Positions 8,288-15,834 of a DNA stretch of 31,230 bases are shown piece by piece (within the stretch, counting starts at the first letter, position 1; the number at the start of each line of letters is the position of its first letter). A program made the position numbers and the translations under genes. Source of the DNA: a bacterium UBA2214. Lineage in GTDB: Bacteria > Zhuqueibacterota > Zhuqueibacteria > Residuimicrobiales > Residuimicrobiaceae. Under the pieces are notes generated by a model. The model saw only the letters and a list, made by a program, of their open reading frames with translations, was not told where the DNA came from and did no database searches. The stretch is from assembly GCA_002327255.1 (NCBI GenBank), contig DCUM01000159.1, positions 1 through 31,230 on the forward strand, read 5' to 3'.

Positions 8288-8974
8288 CTATTCCCAGGAA
8301 CCACTCTGCGGGGGCGTACTGGCATGGTCCATAAAGCCCCCGGCGCCATTGCTGCTCCATTGCGCCGTATAGCGTTCGATCGCATCCTGTTCAAACCGGT
8401 AAGAACCGGAAAAATCCACTCTGTTGATGATCTCCCACAGGGCTTTGATGGCCTCCAGCGCCAGTCTGACCGTCAGCGTGTTGTTCTTGTCGATTTCCCA
8501 CGATATTTTATGGGTGATGCCGCCGGAAAAGACATCATAAAACGTCCAGGATTGTGAGCGGTTACCGGCCCCTGCTTTGCCAATGAAGAGCGTACGGTTG
8601 ACATAGAGGGTGCTGTCATCGGCCTGGCCGTCGATGATGACCGTCCAGTCCACCGACTGATCGGAACGCCGCACCGCCTTGACCTTCATCAACATCGTGC
8701 CTGAATCCATGGTTACTTCCCAGGTGTAGATATTGCCATTGACCGACGGCGTGACACCCGCCACATCATCCAGCGTGGCCGAGATGAATGCAAAGTAATT
8801 ATTGATTTCATTGGCCTTTTGCCTGATTTCCGCGGGCGCATTGGCCGAAGCCGGCGCGGCAATCACTTTCATCGCAGGCGGCGCTGGTGGCGTGTTTTCC
8901 GATTTGGTAGGCTCGGAACATCGAATCATCGCCAAACCGCACACCAACAAAATACCCGTCAACACGCTCCGCAT
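8288..8974 (-). CDS. Putative exported/lipoprotein of unknown function
   Basis: A 228-residue protein not recognised as a named family. The N-terminus MRSVLTGILLVCGLAMIRCSE has a positive residue, a hydrophobic core and a Cys at residue 19 where a lipobox would sit, but Arg at -1 makes lipidation doubtful. A Pro/Ala-rich linker (about 23-50: TPPAPPAMK, APASANAPAE) precedes a beta-rich domain with YTWEVTMDSGTMLMKVKAV, VDWTVIIDGQ, TLYVNRTLFIGKAG and ITHKISWEIDKNNTLTVRLAL, which could form a barrel- or lipocalin-like sheet. AGGAG sits 6 nt upstream of the ATG. The stress protein follows 34 nt downstream. The hydrophobic leader and linker suggest the cell envelope. Confidence 0.8.
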   Translation of the reverse strand: MRSVLTGILLVCGLAMIRCSEPTKSENTPPAPPAMKVIAAPASANAPAEIRQKANEINNYFAFISATLDDVAGVTPSVNGNIYTWEVTMDSGTMLMKVKAVRRSDQSVDWTVIIDGQADDSTLYVNRTLFIGKAGAGNRSQSWTFYDVFSGGITHKISWEIDKNNTLTVRLALEAIKALWEIINRVDFSGSYRFEQDAIERYTAQWSSNGAGGFMDHASTPPQSGSWE

Positions 8975-9014
8975 ACCAGACTCCTGTCAAATGGTTCATC
9001 CAATCTTATGTATA

Positions 9015-9042
9015 AATTTAGTATAGTATATGAAAATTGCAA
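9015..9042 (-). promoter_or_regulatory. Possible promoter for the putative lipoprotein gene
   Basis: Minus strand TTGCAA (9037-9042), 16 nt, TAAATT (9015-9020), about 40 nt upstream of the start at 8974. It sits in a very AT-rich divergent region rich in TATA-like steps, so chance matches are likely. Confidence 0.3.
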
Positions 9043-9062
9043 GTTTTTGTTTTCAAAAGTAC

Positions 9063-9090
9063 TTGATTCTCTGGCTATTTTTCCTAAATT
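9063..9090 (+). promoter_or_regulatory. Possible promoter for the spermidine-synthase-like gene
   Basis: TTGATT (9063-9068), 16 nt, TAAATT (9085-9090), about 60 nt upstream of the start at 9152 in the divergent intergenic region. Confidence 0.35.
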
Positions 9091-9151
9091 AATAACAGCA
9101 CCATCCCGGGCATCATCATAGCTGAACTGATTCTTTACAGACAGGTGCAGC

Positions 9152-11359
9152 ATGCGCCTCACCCTCATATTGGCCATCCTTCTCGGCGGCATTGCCATCC
9201 TGCTGCAAATCGTTTTATTGCGCGGCTTTCTCGCCATCTTCTGGGGCAATGAACTCCTGATCGGCGTTGTATTTTTCTTCTGGATGCTGTGGACCGGTTG
9301 GGGGGCTGTGCAGGGTGTCCGCTGCGCTCCGCTTGCACCGCAAAAGTCCAGTCGTTTGCTCAGTGCCGCTGTTTTTTCCGCTTTGGTTTTGTTGGCCGGC
9401 CTCTCCTTGATACGCTGGATTTTTTCAACCGCTCCCGGTGAATATCCGGGGGGCGCCGCTCTGCTGCTCCTGGCAGCGGCAGGTCTGGCGGCGCCCGGAT
9501 ACTTTTTGGGCGCGACGTTTCGTGAACTGGCCAACACAGCCGCTTCAAGGTGTTCACAAGCTGCGGCAACCATCTACATTTTTGAATCCATTGGCAGCGT
9601 GGTGGGCAGCTTGCTCTTTACCTTTTTGCTGGTGCATTGGCTGCGCCCGATTCCTCTGTTGACGCTGCTGCTTTTTTCGTTACTGATGATGCAGCTTGCG
9701 ACGCGCCGCTGGTTTTTCCGCATGGCTATCCTCTTGCCGCTCACCGTAACAGCGCTCTTTTTCTCGGTGCAGCTGGACCGGACCCTTTCAGCCATATACT
9801 GGCGCACCCTGGCGCCCGGCGCCCACCTGGTCGATCAGCGGACATCACGATACGGCGAATTGGCCGTGCTCGATTGGCAGGGCGAAAAGCACCTCTATTT
9901 GAACAGCCTGCATCAAACATCCCTTCCGGAGCGCATCGATAATCCAGGCTTTGCGGCACTGATCATGAATCAACCGCCCCTACAACCGCGCCGCGTCCTG
10001 CTGATGGGGAGCGGGTCGGGAGGCCTGGCGCCGGAGCTGGCGCGCTATCCGCAAACCCGCCTGACCTGTCTGGAAATGGATCGCACCGCCTTTGAGCTGT
10101 CACAATCCCATCTGACGCCCACCGACCGGCACACCTGGGATTCGCTGGGCATCCATGTCCAGTTTGGCGATGGCCGCAAGTACCTGTTGCGCAACCCGGG
10201 AATCGTGCACGATGTGCTGATTGTACTGCCGGGCAGACCGGTCAATGCGGCGGTAAACCGCTTTTATAGCGAAGATTTTTTTGCCCTGGCCAGCGCACGG
10301 TTGAGCCCCCGGGGATTCCTGGTGGTAGGCCGTGTCCCGGGCGGAGAAAATTTTCTCGGCGATGAGCTTGTGCAACTGAATCGCGCCATCTATCAGGGTT
10401 TGCGCGCCCATTTTACCACCGTGCTGGCACTGCCGGGCGCTGAAGCGCTTTACCTGGCCAGCAACGATAGCCTCATCACCTTCCAGGATGATATTTTGGC
10501 CGCCAATCTACGCAAACAGGCGGTGGAGACACCGCATTTTTCGCCCCTCCTCTTCACCTATCGTCTCCCCGAGGAACGCATCGATCAGTTCAAGGCACTC
10601 CTGGCAAGCGCGCCGGCGCGCAAAAATCTCGATTTTCAACCCATCGTCTATTATCTGGAGCTGCTGGTCTGGCAAAAAATGATGGACAGTCTGCACCCCC
10701 TGTTCAGAGGACTCCTCGCGCTCAACTACACACGGCTGATTCTGATCTGGAGCGCGTGCCTGTTGGCAGGCCTGCTGTGGTGGTATAAAGGGACAGGCGG
10801 GCAGCGGCGTTCGCAGTATGGTCTCTGCTTTGCGGCCGCCGTGGCAGGTTTCGCCGCGATGGCGTTCAATGTGATGGGCATCATGGCGTTACAAAGCCTG
10901 TTTGGTTCCGTGTATGAACAGATCGGCCTGGCCCTGGCGGCCTTCATGCTGGGATTGAGTGGCGGCGCCTGGCTGACATGGCGGTGGCAACATCCGCCCG
11001 CACAGGGGGCGTGCGTGGGGCTGCTGCTGGCCATCGCCCTGTACGCTGTGGGGATGGCGCCTTTCCTGCATGGGGTGCGCGCCTGCATGCATGAAGCGCT
11101 GCTGTTTGTATGGATCATTGGCGCCGGCGCACTCACCGGCGCCCTGTTTCCGCTGATCGCAAGACTCTACGAAGCGCAGCGCTCGCGTCCGCATCCGGGG
11201 ATCATTTATGCCGCGGACATCGCCGGCGGCGCCTGCAGCGCCCTCTGTACGGCGACCTTTTTCATCCCCGTGTATGGATTCGCCCGTACGGCCGGGCTGA
11301 TCATGGTGCTGGCAATGTGCGCAGCGCTCGCGGTCGGGCTTGCACGAAACAAAAATTAG
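9152..11359 (+). CDS. Membrane-embedded spermidine-synthase-like protein
   Basis: A 735-residue polytopic membrane protein with a central soluble domain. Residues 1-210 contain about six hydrophobic helices (LILAILLGGIAILLQIVLL, LLIGVVFFFWMLW, LLLLAAAGLAAPGYFLGATF and others). Residues about 220-500 form a Rossmann-like aminopropyl/methyltransferase domain: RVLLMGSGSGGLAPEL (281-296), the acidic strand end CLEMD, and GDGRKYL. Residues about 525-735 add a second helical bundle. The segment where spermidine synthases carry the catalytic Asp pair reads VLPGRPVNAAVNRFY (358-372), so canonical polyamine synthesis is doubtful. Such fused membrane proteins are common in environmental bacteria and lack an established function. 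AGGTG precedes the start. The methyltransferase gene follows after 12 nt, suggesting one operon. Confidence 0.85.
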   Translation: MRLTLILAILLGGIAILLQIVLLRGFLAIFWGNELLIGVVFFFWMLWTGWGAVQGVRCAPLAPQKSSRLLSAAVFSALVLLAGLSLIRWIFSTAPGEYPGGAALLLLAAAGLAAPGYFLGATFRELANTAASRCSQAAATIYIFESIGSVVGSLLFTFLLVHWLRPIPLLTLLLFSLLMMQLATRRWFFRMAILLPLTVTALFFSVQLDRTLSAIYWRTLAPGAHLVDQRTSRYGELAVLDWQGEKHLYLNSLHQTSLPERIDNPGFAALIMNQPPLQPRRVLLMGSGSGGLAPELARYPQTRLTCLEMDRTAFELSQSHLTPTDRHTWDSLGIHVQFGDGRKYLLRNPGIVHDVLIVLPGRPVNAAVNRFYSEDFFALASARLSPRGFLVVGRVPGGENFLGDELVQLNRAIYQGLRAHFTTVLALPGAEALYLASNDSLITFQDDILAANLRKQAVETPHFSPLLFTYRLPEERIDQFKALLASAPARKNLDFQPIVYYLELLVWQKMMDSLHPLFRGLLALNYTRLILIWSACLLAGLLWWYKGTGGQRRSQYGLCFAAAVAGFAAMAFNVMGIMALQSLFGSVYEQIGLALAAFMLGLSGGAWLTWRWQHPPAQGACVGLLLAIALYAVGMAPFLHGVRACMHEALLFVWIIGAGALTGALFPLIARLYEAQRSRPHPGIIYAADIAGGACSALCTATFFIPVYGFARTAGLIMVLAMCAALAVGLARNKN

Positions 11360-11360
11360 C

Positions 11361-11366
11361 AGGAGG
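11361..11366 (+). promoter_or_regulatory. Shine-Dalgarno deciding the GTG start of the isoaspartate methyltransferase
   Basis: A perfect AGGAGG directly after the upstream TAG, 5 nt before GTG at 11372. It rules against GTG 11366, which lies inside the SD itself. Confidence 0.7.
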
Positions 11367-11371
11367 TGTCC

Positions 11372-12115
11372 GTGAAATACGCTTTCACGATCATGATAAC
11401 CATTTTATCTCTGGGAGGGCATGCTTGTATGAAGGAAGAGAAGCAGAGGACAGAGCACACATCTCTCCACAGCCAGGATATCCAGGAACCCATGCGGCTG
11501 CAAATGGTCGCTGAGCAAATCAGGGCGCGCGGCATCAGGGATGAACGCGTCCTTGCGGCCATGGCACGTGTGCCTCGCCATCTCTTTGTGCACCCGGGTC
11601 AAGCTGCCTTCGCTTACAGGGATCACCCCCTGCCCATCGGATATGATCAAACCATTTCACAACCGTATATTGTCGCTTATATGACGGAGATGGTGAGCGT
11701 GCAGGCGCAGGATAAGGTGCTGGAGATTGGTACAGGCTCCGGATACCAGGCCGCGGTCCTGAGCGAATTGGCCGACAAGGTATACACGGTTGAAATCGTT
11801 GAACCGCTGTGCACAGAGGCGGCGGAGCGATTGGCCCGGCTGGAGTATAAAAAGGTATCGGTGCGCTGCGGAGATGGCTTTCTTGGCTGGCCTGAAGAAG
11901 CGCCGTTCGACGTCATCATGCTGACGGCCTCTCCGGCGGAAATTCCGCAGCCGCTCATCGCGCAGCTGGCAACCGGCGGACGCATGATCCTTCCCCTGGG
12001 TGCGCACTATCAGGAACTGGTGCTGATCACGCGCGATCAGAAGGGGCAACTCATCCGCAAAAACCTGATACCGGTGCGTTTTGTGCCCATGACCGGAAAA
12101 ATCCAGCAGGAATAA
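11372..12115 (+). CDS. pcm: Protein-L-isoaspartate O-methyltransferase with N-terminal export signal
   Basis: A 247-residue PIMT. From about residue 38 the protein matches Pcm throughout: MVAEQIRARGIRDERVLAAMARVPRHLFV, the post-motif IGYDQTISQPYIVAYMTE, and the SAM-binding core VLEIGTGSGYQAAVLSELA, with VYTVEIVEPL and GDGFLGWPE. These enzymes use SAM to methylate isoaspartyl residues that form in ageing proteins, starting their repair. The extra N-terminus MKYAFTIMITILSLGGHACM is a plausible signal peptide; a Cys at residue 19 follows HA, giving an imperfect lipobox, so the mature enzyme may be periplasmic or lipid-anchored. Exported Pcm variants are known in some bacteria. The gene is 12 nt downstream of another SAM-fold gene. 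Confidence 0.92.
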   Translation: MKYAFTIMITILSLGGHACMKEEKQRTEHTSLHSQDIQEPMRLQMVAEQIRARGIRDERVLAAMARVPRHLFVHPGQAAFAYRDHPLPIGYDQTISQPYIVAYMTEMVSVQAQDKVLEIGTGSGYQAAVLSELADKVYTVEIVEPLCTEAAERLARLEYKKVSVRCGDGFLGWPEEAPFDVIMLTASPAEIPQPLIAQLATGGRMILPLGAHYQELVLITRDQKGQLIRKNLIPVRFVPMTGKIQQE

Positions 12116-12471
12116 TTTTTTCGCTGAAAGAAACACCGGCGTGTAACATCTGCAGATGCGATTCGTAGAATAGGGTAGCAAGCGGAATCCTGGTGCACGC
12201 GACGATCGGGGGAATCCCCCGGCTGATCGCGATGAGCCTGAAACATTTGAAAAATACAAAGACAGGGAAACGCTCGATTTACTGAATGATAGACGCGTTA
12301 TCGTCGCAAAACATGCTCCTGCGCATGCAGCGTGAAAAAACAGCGTCGGTGAACGCGGCGCAATCTGTCATCAAGGTATCATACGTGTTACGCTGGCCCA
12401 CTCCAGTTCTGATGATTGATTCGGGTTCAAAGATCCATTTCGTAACAGCGTGACCATTCAAGGAGTCAGCC
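12116..12471. other. Intergenic stretch with one GC-rich stem-loop, no supported gene
   Basis: 356 nt between the methyltransferase and the LiaF-like gene. It holds an inverted repeat at 12203-12229: arms GGGGG/CCCCC separated by AAT, extended by CGATC/GATCG outer arms with a 4-nt GGCT bulge. It lacks a following T-run, so it is not a normal terminator. No -35/-10 pair or coding frame with a ribosome site was convincing. Confidence 0.4.
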
Positions 12472-12981
12472 ATGAAAAAATATTCCTCAAACCTCACCTT
12501 CGGCGTGCTGCTCATTCTCATCGGCGGCGGGCTGCTGCTGAAACAGATGGGTTTTTTTGAATTTGGCTGGGATGAAATCTATCCCGTCGCTCTTCTCATA
12601 CTCGGCGCCATGTCCATGATGTCGGTGGCCAGGGGGGATAAAAACGCCTCATTCTGGGGAAGTTTTCTGCTCATCTGCGGAGCCTATACCTTTCTCAAAA
12701 ACTATGGGATCGTCGACTTTCCCTGGCAGGTAAATACCTGGAGTGTCATTCTACTGGCCTTCGGCATCAGTTTCATTGTTCTCTACCTATTGAAGCCCCA
12801 GGATTGGGGTGTGCTCATCCCTGGCGCGATCCTCACTTTTTTCGGTCTGGTGGCGATTTTTGAGAATCTATCCTGGTTCAGTTTCAGAGTCCTGCGGGAT
12901 TTTTGGCCGGCCATCCTGATCGTGATCGGCCTCGGCATCATCTTGAGCAGCTTTGCCCGTAAACCGCACCGGATAGAATAA
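12472..12981 (+). CDS. Small LiaF/DUF5668-like integral membrane protein
   Basis: A 169-residue, highly hydrophobic protein with about six short membrane segments arranged as repeated hairpins: LTFGVLLILIGGGLLLKQMG, VALLILGAMSMM, WGSFLLICGAYTFLKN, SVILLAFGISFIVLYLL, VLIPGAILTFFGLVAIF and FWPAILIVIGLGIILSSF. The repeat GxxLIxIGxxLLL with WP-type turns (DEIYPVALLILG, LRDFWPAILIVIGLG) is typical of the DUF5668/LiaI-LiaF transmembrane domain found beside envelope-stress systems. AAGGAG lies 6 nt upstream of the ATG. It stands alone between non-coding regions; no two-component system is nearby, so a sensing role is only inferred. It lacks the soluble C-terminal domain of full LiaF. Confidence 0.82.
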   Translation: MKKYSSNLTFGVLLILIGGGLLLKQMGFFEFGWDEIYPVALLILGAMSMMSVARGDKNASFWGSFLLICGAYTFLKNYGIVDFPWQVNTWSVILLAFGISFIVLYLLKPQDWGVLIPGAILTFFGLVAIFENLSWFSFRVLRDFWPAILIVIGLGIILSSFARKPHRIE

Positions 12982-13262
12982 GTGGTGTCTGTCAGGGTGT
13001 TATGGAACTGAACCATTCACCGCCGGGAACGCCGCGAGGCGTTGTGTCAACAACAGCACGGCAATCGCTTCATCTGACATCGTGAGGTTGAAACGGGAAA
13101 AATCAGATCGAAAATCATTCCCTGCGGACCATCGAATCAGCCCGGTGGTCTCTGCGCCCGCGGCAGTCTATTCCATTACGACGCGAGACTTGCCATTTTT
13201 GGCCTGAATCATACATCTCTCATGGAAGTTTGATCCGTAAAAGGCTGCGTTGGTTACCGGAC

Positions 13263-13847
13263 TCATCGATCTTGCCGGCGGCTGCCGGAAGCACCACTTT
13301 TGCCTGACCGCGCATAGTACTCTTCGCGCAAAATCGCCATGATGTAGAAATCCACATAGCGGTCGTGATGGTACATAGCCTGACGCAGCACCCCCTCCTG
13401 TTTGAAACCCGCCCGTTCATACGCCTGCACCCCGTGCACATTTTCACTCGCCACATGGAGCTGAATCCGGTTTAGATTGAGGAGCTCAAAACCGTATTGC
13501 ACCATCAGCCGGGTCGCTTCACCGCCATATCCTTTGCTCCAATAGAGCGGATCGTAAATGGCAATATAGAAAACAGCTGCCCGGCTGACCGGATCGATGC
13601 GCACGAATGCCGTCTGGCCCACCGCCCTGTCCTCCTCCTGTTCGCAGATGGTAAGCAGTACCGTCTCCTTGCTGGAGACCCAGGCTGCCAACTCGGTGCG
13701 CACCTGCTCCAGTGTCAGCGGGGTAAAAAGAAACAACGTCTCGCGTACGTCGGGATTGTTTTTGCCGTACCAGACCAATTCCGCATCGCTCTCCATCGCG
13801 GGACGGAGATATACTTTGCCACCGCAGAGAAATTTGGGCAACATCAT
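13263..13847 (-). CDS. GNAT family N-acetyltransferase (RimJ/RimL-like)
   Basis: A 194-residue GNAT enzyme. It starts with the family pattern VYLRPAMESDAELVWYGKNNPDV and contains LTICEQEEDRAVGQTAFVRIDP, the beta4 strand AVFYIAIYDPLYWSKGYGGEATRLM (the Q/RxxGxG/A acetyl-CoA pyrophosphate loop appears as SKGYGGEA) and the C-terminal signature LNRIQLHVASENVHGVQAYERAGFKQEGVLRQ. Such enzymes transfer acetyl groups to N-termini, amines or drugs; the substrate cannot be told. The start has GAGG 6 nt upstream. A polar tail (ARSGKSGASGSRRQDR) follows the domain. It lies 20 nt downstream of the exporter gene, so both probably share a transcript and may act on related toxic amines, which is inference. 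Confidence 0.92.
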   Translation of the reverse strand: MMLPKFLCGGKVYLRPAMESDAELVWYGKNNPDVRETLFLFTPLTLEQVRTELAAWVSSKETVLLTICEQEEDRAVGQTAFVRIDPVSRAAVFYIAIYDPLYWSKGYGGEATRLMVQYGFELLNLNRIQLHVASENVHGVQAYERAGFKQEGVLRQAMYHHDRYVDFYIMAILREEYYARSGKSGASGSRRQDR

Positions 13848-13867
13848 GGCCAGCCTCGCATGATTCT

Positions 13868-15151
13868 TCAGTGTTGTAAACGTTTCAGCTCATCCTTTTT
13901 GTAAAAATGCAAAATGTGCCGCTGCATGCGGGGAATGAAGAGTGCATAGATGCCGGCACTGATCAGCAACACGACGCCGACCGATAAAAAAGTCGCCGGC
14001 GCTCCCCATTTTTTTGCCAGTCCACCGGCCATCAGACTGCCAAAAGGGGTCATCCCCTGGAACGTCATCGTATACAGCGCGAGAACGCGTCCGCGTTTGT
14101 CCTCTTCAGCGATGGACTGCAACAAGGTATTGCCGGATGCATACACCGTCATGAGGCCAAATCCGACGAAAACCAAAAAGAAAAGCGCCAGATAATAGTT
14201 CTGCCAGAGAAAGATCATGATGAAAGCGGCTGCCACCGCGAAAACCGCCACAAACATGAGCCGCTCCAGTCCCAGCACCGTGCGTCGCCGCGCCAGATGA
14301 AAAGCGCCATAGAGGGCCCCGATGCCGGTGGCTGCTGTGAGAAAACCCAAAACCGTCGCCTCTCCGTGAAATACGTCTTTGGCCAGGACGGGTAACAAGA
14401 CCGCGTAGGGATTGCCGACCAGGCTGACGAGCGTCAAAACAATGATGACGGTACGAATGGGAAACGTACGGTAGGCGTAGTGCCAACCCTGGCGGATGCT
14501 GGCCCAAATCGCAAGTTGGGTGTGCTCCGTCACAGTTTGCGCCGTGCGTATCAGCAGCAAGGCCACGATGACCGCCACAAAGGTGATGCCGTTGATGAGA
14601 AAACACCACCCTTCCCCGATCAAGGCGATGATGATGCCGGCGATGGAAGGGCCGATCAAGCGTGCGGCGTTGAACATGGAGGAATTGAGCGCTATGGCAT
14701 TGCCGATATCTTCGCGGCGCTCGATAATATCGTGCAAAATGGCCTGTCGGGCCGGTTGATCGAAGGCGTTGATGAGTCCGAAAGCGACATTGAGTGTAAA
14801 AAGTTGCCAGATGGTAATCCAGTCGCTGAGGACCAGAACCGCCAGGAGCAGCGCCTGGGTCATGAGCAGGGTTTGTGCGATGAGCAGAATACGCAAGCGG
14901 TTCCAGCGGTCGAGATAGACGCCTGCCAATGGCGCCAGCAAAAAAGCGGGAATCTGCCCCGCAAATTCCATCAGCCCCAGCATCAGCGGCGAACGCGTTA
15001 TTTTGTAGACCAGCCACGCCATGGCGACACGCTGCATCCAGCTGCCAATCAGGGAAACCGCCTGCCCGCTCCAGAAGAGGCGGTAATTGCGATAAGCGAA
15101 GGCGCGGAACAGGGAATGAGAACCGATCACCTTGTCACTCTGCGTACTCAT
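13868..15151 (-). CDS. MFS exporter (DHA3/EntS-like family)
   Basis: A 427-residue, 12-helix major facilitator. The N-terminus FRAFAYRNYRLFWSGQAVSLIGSWMQRVAMAWLVYKIT matches the EntS/MFS_3 branch, followed by the loop 2-3 motif A GVYLDRWNRLRIL. Other conserved pieces are NAFDQPARQAILHDIIERREDIGNAIALNSS and the second-half motif HLARRRTVLGLERLM. Members export siderophores, macrolides or other amphiphiles using the proton gradient. The cytoplasmic C-terminus (KKDELKRLQH) is short. There is no clear Shine-Dalgarno before the ATG at 15151. It precedes the GNAT gene by 20 nt, an arrangement suggestive of a detoxification pair. Confidence 0.92.
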   Translation of the reverse strand: MSTQSDKVIGSHSLFRAFAYRNYRLFWSGQAVSLIGSWMQRVAMAWLVYKITRSPLMLGLMEFAGQIPAFLLAPLAGVYLDRWNRLRILLIAQTLLMTQALLLAVLVLSDWITIWQLFTLNVAFGLINAFDQPARQAILHDIIERREDIGNAIALNSSMFNAARLIGPSIAGIIIALIGEGWCFLINGITFVAVIVALLLIRTAQTVTEHTQLAIWASIRQGWHYAYRTFPIRTVIIVLTLVSLVGNPYAVLLPVLAKDVFHGEATVLGFLTAATGIGALYGAFHLARRRTVLGLERLMFVAVFAVAAAFIMIFLWQNYYLALFFLVFVGFGLMTVYASGNTLLQSIAEEDKRGRVLALYTMTFQGMTPFGSLMAGGLAKKWGAPATFLSVGVVLLISAGIYALFIPRMQRHILHFYKKDELKRLQH

Positions 15152-15580
15152 TGTATTGATTTGCCGGATGAACCTTAATTGAATACTATTTAATAATTCC
15201 CTTCGTGTGCTCTGGCCCTTGTGCCCTGGTGTTGTGCTTCGATTTGCAAAAATTCACGGTTGAGCCTTATTAGAGTGGGCACATACCTGTAACAAATTTA
15301 TTCTCATATGGGGTGCGATAGACGCCTGGTGCGCCTTTTTGCTCTGGGTGCTCCCGGAGAACATCGCGATGAAACCGGGCGTCATTCGTCGCAATGCGAT
15401 CACAGGGGTTGCTGCTGCTAGGTGCCGTTTTGATCAATCATCCATGCTCAAAAAGGTACGATATTCTCTTCATTATTCCACACTTTTTTTTCTTCTCCCC
15501 GGCGCGCTTCAGCATCCACACCGGCTCACACTTTTCCTGGAACAAGATAATTTCACACACCATCGTTTCTGGCACGCTTT
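15152..15580. other. Intergenic region between the MFS gene and the surface-protein promoter
   Basis: About 430 nt, AT-rich near both ends. Two nested plus-strand frames of 74 and 81 codons exist here but have no ribosome-binding site, show compositionally odd products and lie upstream of the promoter. A promoter for the MFS gene must lie near 15160-15250 on the minus strand, but no clear pair was found. Confidence 0.35.
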
Positions 15581-15609
15581 TTGACCAAAGAGGTGTGAAT
15601 GTGTATAAT
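15581..15609 (+). promoter_or_regulatory. Near-consensus sigma-70 promoter of the large surface protein
   Basis: TTGACC (15581-15586), a 17-nt spacer and a perfect TATAAT (15604-15609). This is the best promoter match in the window. It implies transcription starting near 15616 and a 5' leader of about 220 nt before the start codon at 15835. Confidence 0.7.
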
Positions 15610-15772
15610 GCCCACTGATTTAATTTATTGTTATTATGTTATTTAATGTCTATTGGTCCGCTTTGGATTGTAAAACATTTATGACAAACACAGGTGACAA
15701 CCGTAACAAAAACCATAAAGAAAAGAAAGGAGGCTGTGGGAAGCGGCGGTGGTGATTTTCTTTTGTTTGGTC

Positions 15773-15791
15773 AGGCAGAAAAAAACTGCCT
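15773..15791 (+). other. Hairpin in the surface-protein leader
   Basis: AGGCAG (15773-15778), a seven-A loop (15779-15785), CTGCCT (15786-15791). It ends 34 nt before the gene's AGGAGG site and is followed by AAAAATTT rather than a T-run. It could stabilise the mRNA or hold a regulatory structure; the upstream leader also carries an AAGGAGG at about 15727-15733 with no usable start codon. Confidence 0.4.
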
Positions 15792-15834
15792 AAAAATTTG
15801 GTGTAAACATTCCTGACTTTTAGGAGGTAGTGAA

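Noticed and set aside
12279..12521. Minus-strand 80-codon frame overlapping the start of the LiaF-like gene
   Set aside because: Weakly spaced ribosome site only, no family, and overlaps a well-supported plus-strand gene start.
15742..15784. Leader peptide beginning GTG in the surface-protein leader
   Set aside because: The AAGGAGG lies either 2 nt or about 15 nt from the candidate GTG codons, outside useful spacing.
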